Shown: one piece after another, positions 46,102-55,468 of the stretch
Position numbering within the stretch: the stretch's first letter is position 1
Layout: every line of letters begins with the position of its first letter
From: an uncultured Paracoccaceae bacterium
GTDB lineage: Bacteria > Pseudomonadota > Alphaproteobacteria > Rhodobacterales > Rhodobacteraceae
Assembly: GCA_947501555.1 (NCBI GenBank)
Contig: CANMWG010000001.1
Coordinates: 2,356,001 to 2,420,000, forward strand
Direction: 5' to 3'
Length of the DNA stretch: 64,000 nucleotides
Translations under genes and position numbers: made by a program
The notes under the pieces: model-generated
What the model saw: only the letters and a program-made list of their open reading frames with translations
Databases searched by the model: none
Told to the model about the DNA's origin: nothing

Positions 46102-47523
46102 ATGTCCGCTGACCCCTTTCGCCCGTTTGAAACCAATCTTGATCAGCAAACCGCGCTGAATTTGTTGCAAGAGGCCACCCTAGGCGCCGATGACGGCGAA
46201 CTCTTTCTCGAACGGCGCAAATCCGAAGTACTGTCATTTGATGACGGTCGGGTTAAGACCGCCAGCTTTGATGCGTCCGAAGGATTTGGGCTGCGTGCGG
46301 TGAAGGGCGAAACCGCCGGTTATGCCCATTCCACGACCATCGACGAACATGCGCTGAAGCGGGCCGTCAGTACCGCCCGGCTGGCAGTGGGCGATGGCGG
46401 AGGCACCATGTCCGCCGCCCCTGCCGGGACTAACCGCAAACTTTACAGCGATGATGACCCCATGCTGCAGGCCACCTTCCCGGCCAAAGTCGATGTCTTG
46501 CGCGACATCGATGCTTTCGCCCGCGCGCTCGACCCGCGCGTTGTGCAAGTCTCGGCCACCCTTGCCGCGTCGCATCAAGAGGTCTTGATCCTGCGCCCCG
46601 AAGGCACCCTTGTGACCGACACTCGGCCCATGTCCCGGTTGAATGTCAGTGTGATTGTCGAAGAAAACGGCAAACGCGAAGGCGGCACATCTGGGGGCGG
46701 CGGACGCGCCGGGTTGATCGGGCTGATAGGCCAAGACAACTGGGAAGCGGCGGCGCGCGAGGCATTGCGGATAGCACTTGTGAACCTCGACGCCGAACCA
46801 GCCCCTGCTGGTGTAATGGACGTCGTCCTTGGACCCGGCTGGCCGGGCATTTTGCTGCATGAAGCCATCGGGCACGGGCTGGAAGGGGACTTTAATCGCA
46901 AAGGATCCTCCGCATTCGCAGGGCTCATGGGCCAACAGATCGCGGCCAAAGGGGTCACCGTGCTAGACGACGGCACCATTCCCGACCGGCGCGGTTCAAT
47001 CACCGTCGATGATGAAGGCACGCCCAGCGCGAAAAATACGCTGATCGAAGACGGGGTCCTTGTGGGCTACATGCAAGACCGGCAAAACGCACGGCTGATG
47101 GGGGTGGCCCCCACCGGAAACGGGCGACGCGAAAGCTATGCACATGCACCCATGCCCCGGATGACGAACACCTATATGCTGGCGGGCGATGCCGCCCCCG
47201 AAAGCCTGGTGTCTGACCTGAAAGACGGGATCTACGCCGTGGGTTTTGGCGGCGGACAGGTCGATATCACTAACGGCAAATTTGTATTCAGCTGCACCGA
47301 AGCCTACCGGGTCAAAAACGGGGTTGTCGGCGCACCGGTCAAAGGAGCCACGCTAATCGGTGACGGGGCGACGGCGCTAAAACAAATCCGAGGGATCGGA
47401 AACGATTTGGAACTCGACCCCGGCATCGGGAACTGCGGGAAGGCGGGGCAATGGGTGCCGGTGGGCGTCGGGCAACCCAGCCTTATGATCGGCGGATTAA
47501 CAGTGGGTGGGGCTGCGGCCTGA
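46102..47523 (+). CDS. tldD: TldD metalloprotease
   Basis: A 473-residue TldD/PmbA-family peptidase; with TldE it unfolds and cleaves small proteins or peptide antibiotics. The zinc motif is LLHEAIGHGLEGDFNRKGSSAF, and the third-ligand region is NGKFVFSCTEAYRVKNG near the C-terminus. The gene is complete and divergent from ctaC. A decayed copy of its last roughly 130 bases lies 2.2 kb downstream at 49647-49776. Confidence 0.94.
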   Translation: MSADPFRPFETNLDQQTALNLLQEATLGADDGELFLERRKSEVLSFDDGRVKTASFDASEGFGLRAVKGETAGYAHSTTIDEHALKRAVSTARLAVGDGGGTMSAAPAGTNRKLYSDDDPMLQATFPAKVDVLRDIDAFARALDPRVVQVSATLAASHQEVLILRPEGTLVTDTRPMSRLNVSVIVEENGKREGGTSGGGGRAGLIGLIGQDNWEAAAREALRIALVNLDAEPAPAGVMDVVLGPGWPGILLHEAIGHGLEGDFNRKGSSAFAGLMGQQIAAKGVTVLDDGTIPDRRGSITVDDEGTPSAKNTLIEDGVLVGYMQDRQNARLMGVAPTGNGRRESYAHAPMPRMTNTYMLAGDAAPESLVSDLKDGIYAVGFGGGQVDITNGKFVFSCTEAYRVKNGVVGAPVKGATLIGDGATALKQIRGIGNDLELDPGIGNCGKAGQWVPVGVGQPSLMIGGLTVGGAAA

Positions 47524-47660
47524 CGCAGCAAACTGCCACGCGAACACAGATGCGGCTGGGGTTGACCCGAACAAAAGGACACACCCGGCCGCTGGCATAG
47601 GTGCCGCCACTCGAATGGCCGCACGATAATGGCTCAACCCGCGCCAAATACGGCGTAGCG

Positions 47661-48788
47661 CTAACCAAGCGATGTTTCTCTGACCTCAAGGTCGTTACGC
47701 CCAAAGCCAAGAAGCAAGCTTAGGCTATGAAGCAACAACACAAAGCAACCCAGAAACCATGGATAGCCCGCGCCGCCTGTGATTGCCTCAGCCGTCAGAA
47801 ACACGCCCACCCCGATCCAGCTGTAAAGTGCCCAGTTGCGGCCTTCGCTGATGCCGCCCAAGGCAATTGCCCCAAACGCCAACAGGCTGAAGCGGAGCAA
47901 CTGATCTTGGTCCGAACCTGCATATCTATAGCCGTAAATCCAGACGTATCCTGTGACCAGACTGAACAGAACCAATGTTCCAGCCAGCAGCATCAGCCCA
48001 TGTGCCTGATAACGCGGTTCCGGCGTCGCGGTCTTCACTTTCCAGCGCAATACATAACGTAAAATCGGTACGTTGCTGGCGACGGCAGGGTTGGCCGACG
48101 GTGACGCGCCTTTGACACCATAGTCAAAATCACCTTCAGGCAAATCAGGGCGATAGGTGCCAAAAAGCTTATCCCAGATCACAAAACTGCCTGCGTAGTT
48201 GCTGTCAGACCAGGCCCGATCGGCCACGTGGTGAATACGGTGGTGCTTGGGTGTGACCAAAATACGCTCAAGAAACCCCAGATCAGGGGTCAGCGCGCTA
48301 TGGTTCATCAGTTGAATGCCGTAATGCACGACCGAGACCGTGATGAACATTTCTACCGGCACCCCAAGCAAAGCCAACGGCACAAAGAACGGGACCGAGG
48401 CCAGTGACGAATACCATGAATTCCGCATGGCTAGGGATAGATTGAAATGTTCGCCCTCGTGATGCACCACATGTACCGCCCAGAGGATGGTAAATTTATG
48501 GTGCAAACGGTGCAGCCAGTAAAAACAAAAATCCCAACCGATCAGGGCCAGTATCCACACAGCTGCAACAGGCCAACCGCTGACAAAGCCGGTGTTGAAA
48601 TGATCCACGATCAGGCCATAAACCGCAATTTCTAGCCCGCGAAACAGCCAAACCATCAGATGGCCCGAGTTAAGATTAAAGACCACATCGTGCCAATCAA
48701 CCTCTTGCAGGCCTTGGCGGTTGATGATCACCATTTCGGTCACCACTAAAACGAGCATCAGCAGAATCGGAAAGGCAATTGCAGTCAT
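47661..48788 (-). CDS. Sterol desaturase / fatty acid hydroxylase family protein
   Basis: A 375-residue integral membrane di-iron enzyme. The histidine boxes are FYWLHRLHHKF, VHVVHHEGEHFN and PKHHRIHHVADR, all intact. Extra membrane segments lie in the last 110 residues. The family hydroxylates or desaturates lipids; the substrate is unknown. ATG 48788 overlaps the upstream PAP2-like gene by four bases, so the two form an operon, suggesting a shared role in membrane lipids. Confidence 0.88.
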   Translation of the reverse strand: MTAIAFPILLMLVLVVTEMVIINRQGLQEVDWHDVVFNLNSGHLMVWLFRGLEIAVYGLIVDHFNTGFVSGWPVAAVWILALIGWDFCFYWLHRLHHKFTILWAVHVVHHEGEHFNLSLAMRNSWYSSLASVPFFVPLALLGVPVEMFITVSVVHYGIQLMNHSALTPDLGFLERILVTPKHHRIHHVADRAWSDSNYAGSFVIWDKLFGTYRPDLPEGDFDYGVKGASPSANPAVASNVPILRYVLRWKVKTATPEPRYQAHGLMLLAGTLVLFSLVTGYVWIYGYRYAGSDQDQLLRFSLLAFGAIALGGISEGRNWALYSWIGVGVFLTAEAITGGAGYPWFLGCFVLLLHSLSLLLGFGRNDLEVRETSLG

Positions 48789-49420
48789 GGTGCAGGCTCC
48801 CGGCGGGCAAAACGATACCGCGTTAACCAGGCGACCACGACACAGGCCATACCAGCCAATGCAAGCCCGGCCAGAAAGTCGACAAACTGATGCCGGTAAA
48901 GCGGAAGGATCGATATCGCAATCACTGCAGCCCAGATGGTAAGCAATACAGTGCGCCATGGCCGCCCTGTTTCCCAAAGTGCGATAAGGACCAGTGTTGT
49001 TAAGGTGACATGCAAAGACGGCAAACAATTGACCACAGCATCGTACCGCATCAACAGCTTTAGCGCTTCAGCGTTGAACCCCTCTTGCGTCACAGCGGGG
49101 AAAATCATCGTCGTCGGGAAGACCGCAAAGACAAATCCCGCGCCAAGCGCACTAACCGCCATCGCGCAGCAAAGCCATTTGACGCGGTCTGGTGGGGTGC
49201 AAAAATAACCCAAAGGCACGAACAGAAAAAATGACATATAGGCCCAGATCGCCGACGGGTCGAAGGTAAACCAGCGATCGATCTCGGAGGGGGTCAGCAC
49301 ATGTGCGACCTCTGCACCGCGTAACCCTGATACCGTGTAGACAACGCCAATCGCTCCCCAGCCCATGACCATGAAAGCAAATCGCGTCAACAATGGCATC
49401 GCAGAGCCGGGTTCCGTCAT
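48785..49420 (-). CDS. PAP2-like / inositolphosphotransferase-type membrane protein
   Basis: A 211-residue polytopic membrane protein with the phosphatase-superfamily motifs VVNCLPSLHVT and PLYRHQFVDFLAG, as in Aur1/Ipt1-like PAP2 proteins. It could remove or transfer a lipid head-group phosphate. It forms an operon with the hydroxylase gene. The substrate is unknown. Confidence 0.8.
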   Translation of the reverse strand: MTEPGSAMPLLTRFAFMVMGWGAIGVVYTVSGLRGAEVAHVLTPSEIDRWFTFDPSAIWAYMSFFLFVPLGYFCTPPDRVKWLCCAMAVSALGAGFVFAVFPTTMIFPAVTQEGFNAEALKLLMRYDAVVNCLPSLHVTLTTLVLIALWETGRPWRTVLLTIWAAVIAISILPLYRHQFVDFLAGLALAGMACVVVAWLTRYRFARREPAP

Positions 49421-49646
49421 CTCACCTTACTTTCTTTCCGGGGCTCAACCATCTCTCGTGGTTGACCGCAGGACATGAAGCGCGAAAATTCAGACAAATC
49501 TACGTTCTCGCAAACCGCAATTTCATTGTGCTTTCACCATTCGTTTCAAACACGCTTTCATAACTCAGTCGCAGGCCAGCACATCTGGTCCTCTTTTTGA
49601 ATGACGTTCACGTACTATAAATTTTTCCGGATGGGAAGACAGTGGC

Positions 49647-49776
49647 GTTGTGGCTGACCGTACCCGCACGCCAACCGACGGCGCTGTTACAAATCCAGGG
49701 GATCGGGAACTGTGGGAAAGCGGTGCAATGGGTGCCGTTCACAATCGGGGAACGCAGCCCAATGATCAGTGGTTAG
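49647..49776 (+). pseudogene. Decayed fragment of a tldD 3' end
   Basis: ACGGCGCTGTTACAAATCC at 49678 aligns with ACGGCGCTAAAACAAATCC of tldD at 47370. After a gap of about 24-27 bases, GAACTGTGGGAAAGCGGTGC then GCAATGGGTGCCG align with tldD from 47429. A shared end follows (ATGATCAGTGGTTA and ATGATCGGCGGATTA). The orientation is the same as tldD. It carries substitutions and a deletion and is not expressed as a protein. Confidence 0.75.
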
Positions 49777-49784
49777 CTGCGAGC

Positions 49785-49818
49785 AAAGAAAACCGCCATT
49801 CAAGTCATTGAATGGCGG
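49785..49818 (-). terminator. Intrinsic terminator of the Rid-family gene
   Basis: An 11-bp stem, CCGCCATTCAA-GTCA-TTGAATGGCGG (49793-49818), is followed on the minus strand by TTTTCTTTGC. It lies just beyond the stop of the minus-strand Rid-family gene. Confidence 0.85.
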
Positions 49819-49833
49819 ATTAGTCAGTTGTGC

Positions 49834-50229
49834 TTAGGCCGCTGCGGTGGCTTCAATCTCAAACAACAGCCCGGGTATAGCGAGCCGGGTAACACCCAAA
49901 AGGGTCATCGGCGGGGCACAGCGCAGCGGGCCAAAGCGCATACCCATCAGATCAAAGTTCTTCAAAGCCTCATCAACGTCTGTCGCATAAACACCCAAAC
50001 GGATGATGTTGGTCAGATCCATATCTGCGGCAGCCAAGACCGTCTCGAGATTGTCCAGGGCCAGGCCAATCTGTCCGCGCATATCGTCGGGGTGCTGGGG
50101 GACGCCTTTCGCGTCAACAGCCGTCTGCCCGGCGCAGATCACTTGGCGGGTGGTGTCAGTGATGATCTCAGCCTGATTATAGCCCAGCTTCAGCGACCAG
50201 TCCCATGGGTTTACAGCAGTGCGCTTCAT
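49834..50229 (-). CDS. Rid family protein lacking the usual catalytic arginine
   Basis: A 131-residue YjgF/YER057c/UK114-fold protein (VICAGQTAVDAKGVPQHPDDMRGQIGLALDNLETVL). Canonical RidA imine deaminases have Arg in a P-x-R motif near the end; here the corresponding stretch is LRCAPPMTLLGVTRLAIPGLLFEIEA and no P-x-R is present. That places it among non-canonical Rid proteins of uncertain activity. ATG 50229 is used. It is divergent from a WYL-domain regulator across an 86-bp spacer. Confidence 0.8.
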   Translation of the reverse strand: MKRTAVNPWDWSLKLGYNQAEIITDTTRQVICAGQTAVDAKGVPQHPDDMRGQIGLALDNLETVLAAADMDLTNIIRLGVYATDVDEALKNFDLMGMRFGPLRCAPPMTLLGVTRLAIPGLLFEIEATAAA

Positions 50230-50315
50230 CGTGATTTCTCCTTGTTGATATGTCTGGAGAATGGATAAAACATATTGGTGCCAAATTTTGTCACTAATTG
50301 TGCTAGAGTGAAAAT
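50230..50315. promoter_or_regulatory. Divergent promoter between rid-like gene and WYL regulator
   Basis: This 86-bp AT-rich spacer separates the two divergent starts. GGAGAA lies near the rid-like start on the minus strand. ATTGGTGCC...AATTTTG and TTGTCACTAATTGTG lie ahead of the regulator gene and could include an operator. The regulator may control both genes; this is inference from arrangement. Confidence 0.4.
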
Positions 50316-51035
50316 ATGAACATTCGGATACGCCACGACAGCATCGTGCGGACACTGCGCCGCAATGGAACATCAACGGTCGACGCACTGGCTCAAGAGG
50401 TCGGGGCCTCACGGCGCACGGTCCTGCGGGACATCTGCGCGCTGCGGGATGAAGGGTTTGTGATCCACTCCGAAAGCGGACCCGGCGGCGGGCTACAGCT
50501 TGATCCGCAATCCATGCAAACCAACGCGCGGCTTTCGGTAGCCGAGGTCTTTGCCCTTTTGATCAGCGTGGCAGCAATGCGGGCGGCGCAGAACCTGCCA
50601 TTCTCCGACTTGGCAGACGCAGGGCTCGCCAAGATCGAGAGGTCCTTGCCCTCTGATAAGGTGCGCGACCTACGGCGGGTGCTCGAATGTCTGCATATCG
50701 GTCAGCTTTCACCAAAACAGGATCTGTCCGATGTCGGCAAGATCGATCCAGACCTGCTCCCTGCGTTCGAGACCGCGTTCTTGGGGCAATGTCAGATCAA
50801 ATTCGACTACCGCGACGCCAAGGGCAATCGAACAAACCGGCAAGTGGAACCGCAAGCCATGCTCATCCTACAGCCTCTGTGGTATCTGGTCGGGTGGGAC
50901 CCGACACGCGAAGATTTCCGACATTTCCGAATGGACCGGATCAGCAATCCACTATGTGTCGAAGACGCCCCCTTTCGGCGCAGACATGTGCCATTCGAGG
51001 ACGATGTATGCCCCTACAACGATCTAAGACGATGA
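50316..51035 (+). CDS. HTH-WYL transcriptional regulator (YafY-like)
   Basis: A 239-residue regulator. The N-terminal winged helix covers residues 1-60 (SIVRTLRRNGTSTVDALAQEVGASRRTVLRDI). A helical middle is followed by the WYL ligand-sensing domain after about 135, with ILQPLWYLVGWDPTREDFRHFRMDRI. The effector is unknown. It probably regulates the divergent Rid-family gene. Confidence 0.88.
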   Translation: MNIRIRHDSIVRTLRRNGTSTVDALAQEVGASRRTVLRDICALRDEGFVIHSESGPGGGLQLDPQSMQTNARLSVAEVFALLISVAAMRAAQNLPFSDLADAGLAKIERSLPSDKVRDLRRVLECLHIGQLSPKQDLSDVGKIDPDLLPAFETAFLGQCQIKFDYRDAKGNRTNRQVEPQAMLILQPLWYLVGWDPTREDFRHFRMDRISNPLCVEDAPFRRRHVPFEDDVCPYNDLRR

Positions 51036-51495
51036 TCGAAAGACACCGACATGTTGGGTTGCCTGGCACTTTCACACTCGCCAAATTTCGCAAGACGTGA
51101 TCACCGCCCCAGGAGCCTTGTGAATTTTCGAACTTGAAAAACCGCTCGACCCTCTGTGAAAGGGATGGTGCCCTGACTAAAAGGGGGCGGCCTTCTCTGA
51201 ATGCGGGACAAGTTCACCAAACACAAGTAGGGGCGAGCGGCGCGCGACAAATACAACCTGTGATTCGACACTTGGCCTCATGCCGACGCCAAGACCCCGC
51301 TATTTATGGGGAGGAGAACAAATTCGTACATACGCAATCTGTACGGGAACTGTACGCAGCTTGTATCAAAAGTTTTTCATAAATTCAGCGCGTTAATGAC
51401 GAAAGCAATAGTTTCTACCAATCCCAATGTTCATATTCACACCTCATTAACCCAGAAACTCTAGCTCTAGTTCTGCAATATGGCGGAGCTTTAGG
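51036..51495. other. ORF-free spacer upstream of dprA
   Basis: This 460-bp stretch has no convincing gene; the longest ORF (82 residues) has no recognisable composition. The last 150 bases are AT-rich and likely hold the dprA promoter. No tRNA or strong terminator was found. Confidence 0.45.
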
Positions 51496-52629
51496 ATGAC
51501 TGGAACACACACCTCTTCCACTCACCCCCCACTCCTACCCACCACGGAAGAAGATACGGTCAACCGGCTTCGCCTATTGCGTTCGCGTCGGGTTGGCGTC
51601 GCGACTTATCGTCGGCTGCTGGCAGAACACGGCAGCGCAGCTAGTGCTTTGAAATTCCTTCCAGAACTTGCCAAATCCGCAGGTGTGCCTGATTATGCCG
51701 CCTGCCCCGAAGGCGTCGTTCTGGCCGAGATTAAGGCGGCAAAAGCCGCAGGAGCACGGCTGCTGGTCGAGGGATCACCTGACTATCCGGCGATACTCAG
51801 CGAAATCCCCGACGCCCCGCCACTTCTTTGGTGTTTGGGAAAAATAGCACTGTTGAACCGGCCTCTGATCGCACTTGTGGGCGCGCGCAACGCGTCTTCA
51901 CTTGGAACGCGCATGGCCAAAAGGCTGGCTGAAGAGCTGACAGATCAAGGGTTTGTGGTCGTCTCCGGCCTCGCCCGCGGCATCGACACTGCGGCCCATT
52001 GCGGCGCATTGAAAGGCGGTACAATTGCGGTGCAGGCCGGCGGGGTAGATGTGATCTATCCCGCTGAAAACACGCAGCTTTCTCATGACATTGCAAAGAA
52101 CGGGCTACGTCTTTCAGAGATGCCGATGGGCCTACAGCCGCAGGCGCGGCATTTCCCGATGCGCAACAGAATCATATCTGGCCTGGCGAAAGCCGTGGTC
52201 GTCGTTGAAGCCGCCGCCAAATCTGGCAGCCTGATCACCGCCCGTAACGCACTTGACCAAGCCCGCGACGTGCTCGCCGTGCCTGGCCATCCCTTCGATG
52301 CACGGGCATCCGGGTGCAACGCGCTACTGCGCGATGGGGCGACATTAGTGCGCAACGCGCAAGACGTGATTGAGGCGGTTGGCCCAGCTGTCGAACCCCC
52401 AACAGAACTGCCCCTCGCCCCGCCATCAGCACCAAACCGCCCATTGAGGGAAACCGCTGAACTCCACAACCTGATTCTGGAACGTTTGGGCCCTGCTCCG
52501 ATTGCCGAAGATCAGTTATTGCGTGACATCGCAGCCCCTGCCACCAGCGTCGCACCCATACTGGTTGACTTAGAACTGGATGGCAAAATCATACGGCAAG
52601 CAGGCGGCCTACTGGCGCGAACCGCATGA
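51496..52629 (+). CDS. dprA: DNA processing protein DprA
   Basis: A 377-residue RecA loader for incoming single-stranded DNA in transformation. The Rossmann-like core has VALVGARNASSLGTRMAKRLAEEL and SGLARGIDTAAHCGAL. Then come GGVDVIYPAEN and PMRNRIISGLAKAVVVVEAA. A winged-helix C-terminal domain lies at about 315-377. It sits 104 bp before topA, a common alphaproteobacterial order. Confidence 0.94.
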   Translation: MTGTHTSSTHPPLLPTTEEDTVNRLRLLRSRRVGVATYRRLLAEHGSAASALKFLPELAKSAGVPDYAACPEGVVLAEIKAAKAAGARLLVEGSPDYPAILSEIPDAPPLLWCLGKIALLNRPLIALVGARNASSLGTRMAKRLAEELTDQGFVVVSGLARGIDTAAHCGALKGGTIAVQAGGVDVIYPAENTQLSHDIAKNGLRLSEMPMGLQPQARHFPMRNRIISGLAKAVVVVEAAAKSGSLITARNALDQARDVLAVPGHPFDARASGCNALLRDGATLVRNAQDVIEAVGPAVEPPTELPLAPPSAPNRPLRETAELHNLILERLGPAPIAEDQLLRDIAAPATSVAPILVDLELDGKIIRQAGGLLARTA

Positions 52630-52733
52630 TTTTCCCCCTTGTGGAGATCGCAATAATCGTCGCATTGACAATCATGTAAGGCACACCACATCTTGCGCGC
52701 CTTATACAAGCTCTGATTTCAAAAAGGATTCTC

Positions 52734-55349
52734 ATGCCAGTCGTCGTCGTCGAATCCCCCGCTAAAGCCAAGAAAATAAACGGTTATCTTGGCAAGGATT
52801 ACACTGTTCTGGCCTCCTACGGACACGTCCGCGACCTGCCACCCAAGGATGGGTCGGTTCTGCCGGACGATGATTTCGACATGAAATGGGAAATCGCAAC
52901 CGACAGTAAAAAGCATATCAAGGCCATCGTAGACGCACTCAAAAACGACAACGAGCTGATCCTTGCCACCGACCCCGACCGTGAAGGCGAGGCGATTTCC
53001 TGGCATCTGACCGAAGCACTTGTCGCCAAAAAAGTCATCAAGAAGGACACGCCCGTCAGCCGGGTGGTTTTCAACGCAATCACGAAAACGGCCGTTACCG
53101 ATGCGATGAAAAATCCGCGTCAGGTGGACCAGCCTTTGGTCGAAGCTTACCTCGCCCGCCGTGCGCTGGATTACCTTGTGGGCTTTAACTTGTCCCCTGT
53201 CTTGTGGCGCAAACTGCCCGGCGCAAAATCCGCGGGCCGCGTGCAATCGGTTTGCCTGCGCATCATCGTTGAACGCGAGATGGAAATCGAAGCCTTCCGC
53301 AATCAGGAATATTGGACCGTCAAAGCCCTGCTGGAATCGCCTCGCGGCCAAACATTTGAGGCCCGCCTAACCACGTTGGCAGGCAAAAAACTGGACAAGT
53401 TCGATCTTGGCAATGAAACCCAGGCCGAAATGGCCGTGCAGGCGATCAATTCACGTGATCTGGTGATCAAATCGGTTGAGGCGAAACCCGCAACGCGCAA
53501 CCCCTCGCCGCCCTTCATGACCTCAACCCTGCAACAAGAGGCCAGCCGCAAATTTGGCATGGGCGCCAAGCAAACCATGGGTGTCGCACAACGGCTTTAT
53601 GAGGCGGGGCTGATCACCTACATGCGGACCGATGGGATCGATATGGCGCCTGAGGCCGTGGCCGGTGCCCGCGATGCCATCAAGGCGAAATTTGGTGAGA
53701 ATTACCTGCCTGACCAGCCGCGCATCTACAAAAACAAGGCCAAGAACGCCCAAGAAGCGCACGAGTGTATCCGCCCTACGGAAATGGACGTCAGCACCGA
53801 AGACGCCAAGATCATGGATGCCGACCAGCGCAAACTGTATGACCTGATCTATAAACGGACCATGGCCAGCCAGATGGCCGCCGCCCGTCTGGAGCGCACC
53901 GTTGTCGATATTGCCAGTGTGGATGAACAGGTTATCCTCCGCGCCAATGGGCAAGTCATGGTTTTCGACGGCTTCATCGCGATTTACGAAGAAGGCAAGG
54001 ATGACAGCGCTGAGGATGATGACAGCAAGCGCCTGCCGCAACTGACGACAGGCGAAAAGGCCGCGAAAAAGAAGGTCGATCCCGAACAGCATTTCACCCA
54101 GCCCCCACCCCGTTACACCGAAGCGACTTTGGTAAAGCGGATGGAAGAATTGGGCATCGGGCGCCCATCCACCTACGCGTCGATCGTAACGACCATCCAG
54201 GACCGCGGTTATGTTGAGAAAGACAAAAACCGTCTGATCCCGCAGGATAAGGGGCGGCTAGTAACGGCCTTCCTAACCAATTATTTCCGAAAATACATCG
54301 GCTATGACTTTACCGCCGACTTGGAAAACCAGCTTGATGAAGTCAGCGCGGGCGACGCAGACTATAAGAAAGTGCTGAACCAATTCTGGCGCGATTTCTC
54401 GGCAGCCGTTGCCGCAACGGCTGATTTGCGGATCACCGAAGTGCTTGAGAAAATCAACGAAGTGCTGGAACCGCATCTGTTTCCACCGCTCGAAGATGGC
54501 GGCGACCCCCGGCTTTGCCCGAACTGTGGTGCCGGGCGTCTGTCAATGCGGACGGCCCGCTCTGGCGGTGCCTTCATCGGCTGTTCAAACTATCCCGAAT
54601 GCCGCTATACACGGCCCTTCGGCCCGCCCGACCCCGAGGCAGAGGCATCTGCCATTCCACCCGACGGTAAGTTGCTGGGCGAGGATCAAGGCGATGAGAT
54701 TCGCGTCTTCAAAGGCCGCTTTGGCCCCTATGTCCAGCGCGGTGCAGTTACAGAAGACAATAAGAAACCCCCACGGACCGGCGTACCGGAAGGTTGGAAC
54801 CCAGAAGAGATCGGCTTAGCTGAGGCGCTGAAGCTGCTGGAGCTCCCGCGCCTAATCGGCACCCACCCCGAAGACGGCGTGAATGTTTGGGCCAATCTGG
54901 GGCGGTATGGTCCCTATTTGAAACATGCGGAGAACACGTCGTTCAAAGGCGGTACCAACGCAAATCTGCCAACGATCGAAGATGTCTGGTCGGTTGGGAT
55001 GAACCACGCCGTACAGCTTTTGGCCGAAAAAGTTGCCTCACGTGGACAACGTGGCAAGGCTGCGGTGCCGATCCGCGAGCTAGGCGAACACCCGGAGGCA
55101 GGTGGACCAGTCAATATCTTTGACGGCAAATATGGGCCTTATGTGAAATGGGAAAAGATCAACGCAACGATCCCCGACACGATTGAGCCTGCCGATCTGA
55201 CCATGGCCCAGGCCGTACATCTGATCGACGAACGTGCAGAAAAGGCTGGTAAGAAGAAGCCTGCCAAGAAAAAGGCCGCGCCCAAAAAGAAACCCGCCGC
55301 GAAAAAGAAGCCTGCACCGAAAAAGACCGCGACTGTTAAGAAAGCATAA
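52734..55349 (+). CDS. topA: DNA topoisomerase I
   Basis: An 871-residue type IA topoisomerase relaxing negative supercoils. The Toprim start is VVVESPAKAKKINGYLG, with metal residues in TDPDREGEAISWH. The active tyrosine is Y296 in LITYMRTDG. One Cys4 zinc motif CPNC...GCSNYPEC follows near residue 590, then repeated GRFGPYVQ, GRYGPYLK and GKYGPYVK modules. The last 35 residues are a Lys/Pro/Ala-rich tail, common in alphaproteobacterial TopA and likely DNA-binding. Confidence 0.96.
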   Translation: MPVVVVESPAKAKKINGYLGKDYTVLASYGHVRDLPPKDGSVLPDDDFDMKWEIATDSKKHIKAIVDALKNDNELILATDPDREGEAISWHLTEALVAKKVIKKDTPVSRVVFNAITKTAVTDAMKNPRQVDQPLVEAYLARRALDYLVGFNLSPVLWRKLPGAKSAGRVQSVCLRIIVEREMEIEAFRNQEYWTVKALLESPRGQTFEARLTTLAGKKLDKFDLGNETQAEMAVQAINSRDLVIKSVEAKPATRNPSPPFMTSTLQQEASRKFGMGAKQTMGVAQRLYEAGLITYMRTDGIDMAPEAVAGARDAIKAKFGENYLPDQPRIYKNKAKNAQEAHECIRPTEMDVSTEDAKIMDADQRKLYDLIYKRTMASQMAAARLERTVVDIASVDEQVILRANGQVMVFDGFIAIYEEGKDDSAEDDDSKRLPQLTTGEKAAKKKVDPEQHFTQPPPRYTEATLVKRMEELGIGRPSTYASIVTTIQDRGYVEKDKNRLIPQDKGRLVTAFLTNYFRKYIGYDFTADLENQLDEVSAGDADYKKVLNQFWRDFSAAVAATADLRITEVLEKINEVLEPHLFPPLEDGGDPRLCPNCGAGRLSMRTARSGGAFIGCSNYPECRYTRPFGPPDPEAEASAIPPDGKLLGEDQGDEIRVFKGRFGPYVQRGAVTEDNKKPPRTGVPEGWNPEEIGLAEALKLLELPRLIGTHPEDGVNVWANLGRYGPYLKHAENTSFKGGTNANLPTIEDVWSVGMNHAVQLLAEKVASRGQRGKAAVPIRELGEHPEAGGPVNIFDGKYGPYVKWEKINATIPDTIEPADLTMAQAVHLIDERAEKAGKKKPAKKKAAPKKKPAAKKKPAPKKTATVKKA

Positions 55350-55468
55350 CCATGGGGGCATCTGGCCCCCTTCCCCGGATTGAGACACCCACACCTAATC
55401 GTGAATTGTCTGGATTTTCCTGCTTGTCTACGACCAAGAGACAATCAACATCACCGGGAAATCAAAAT

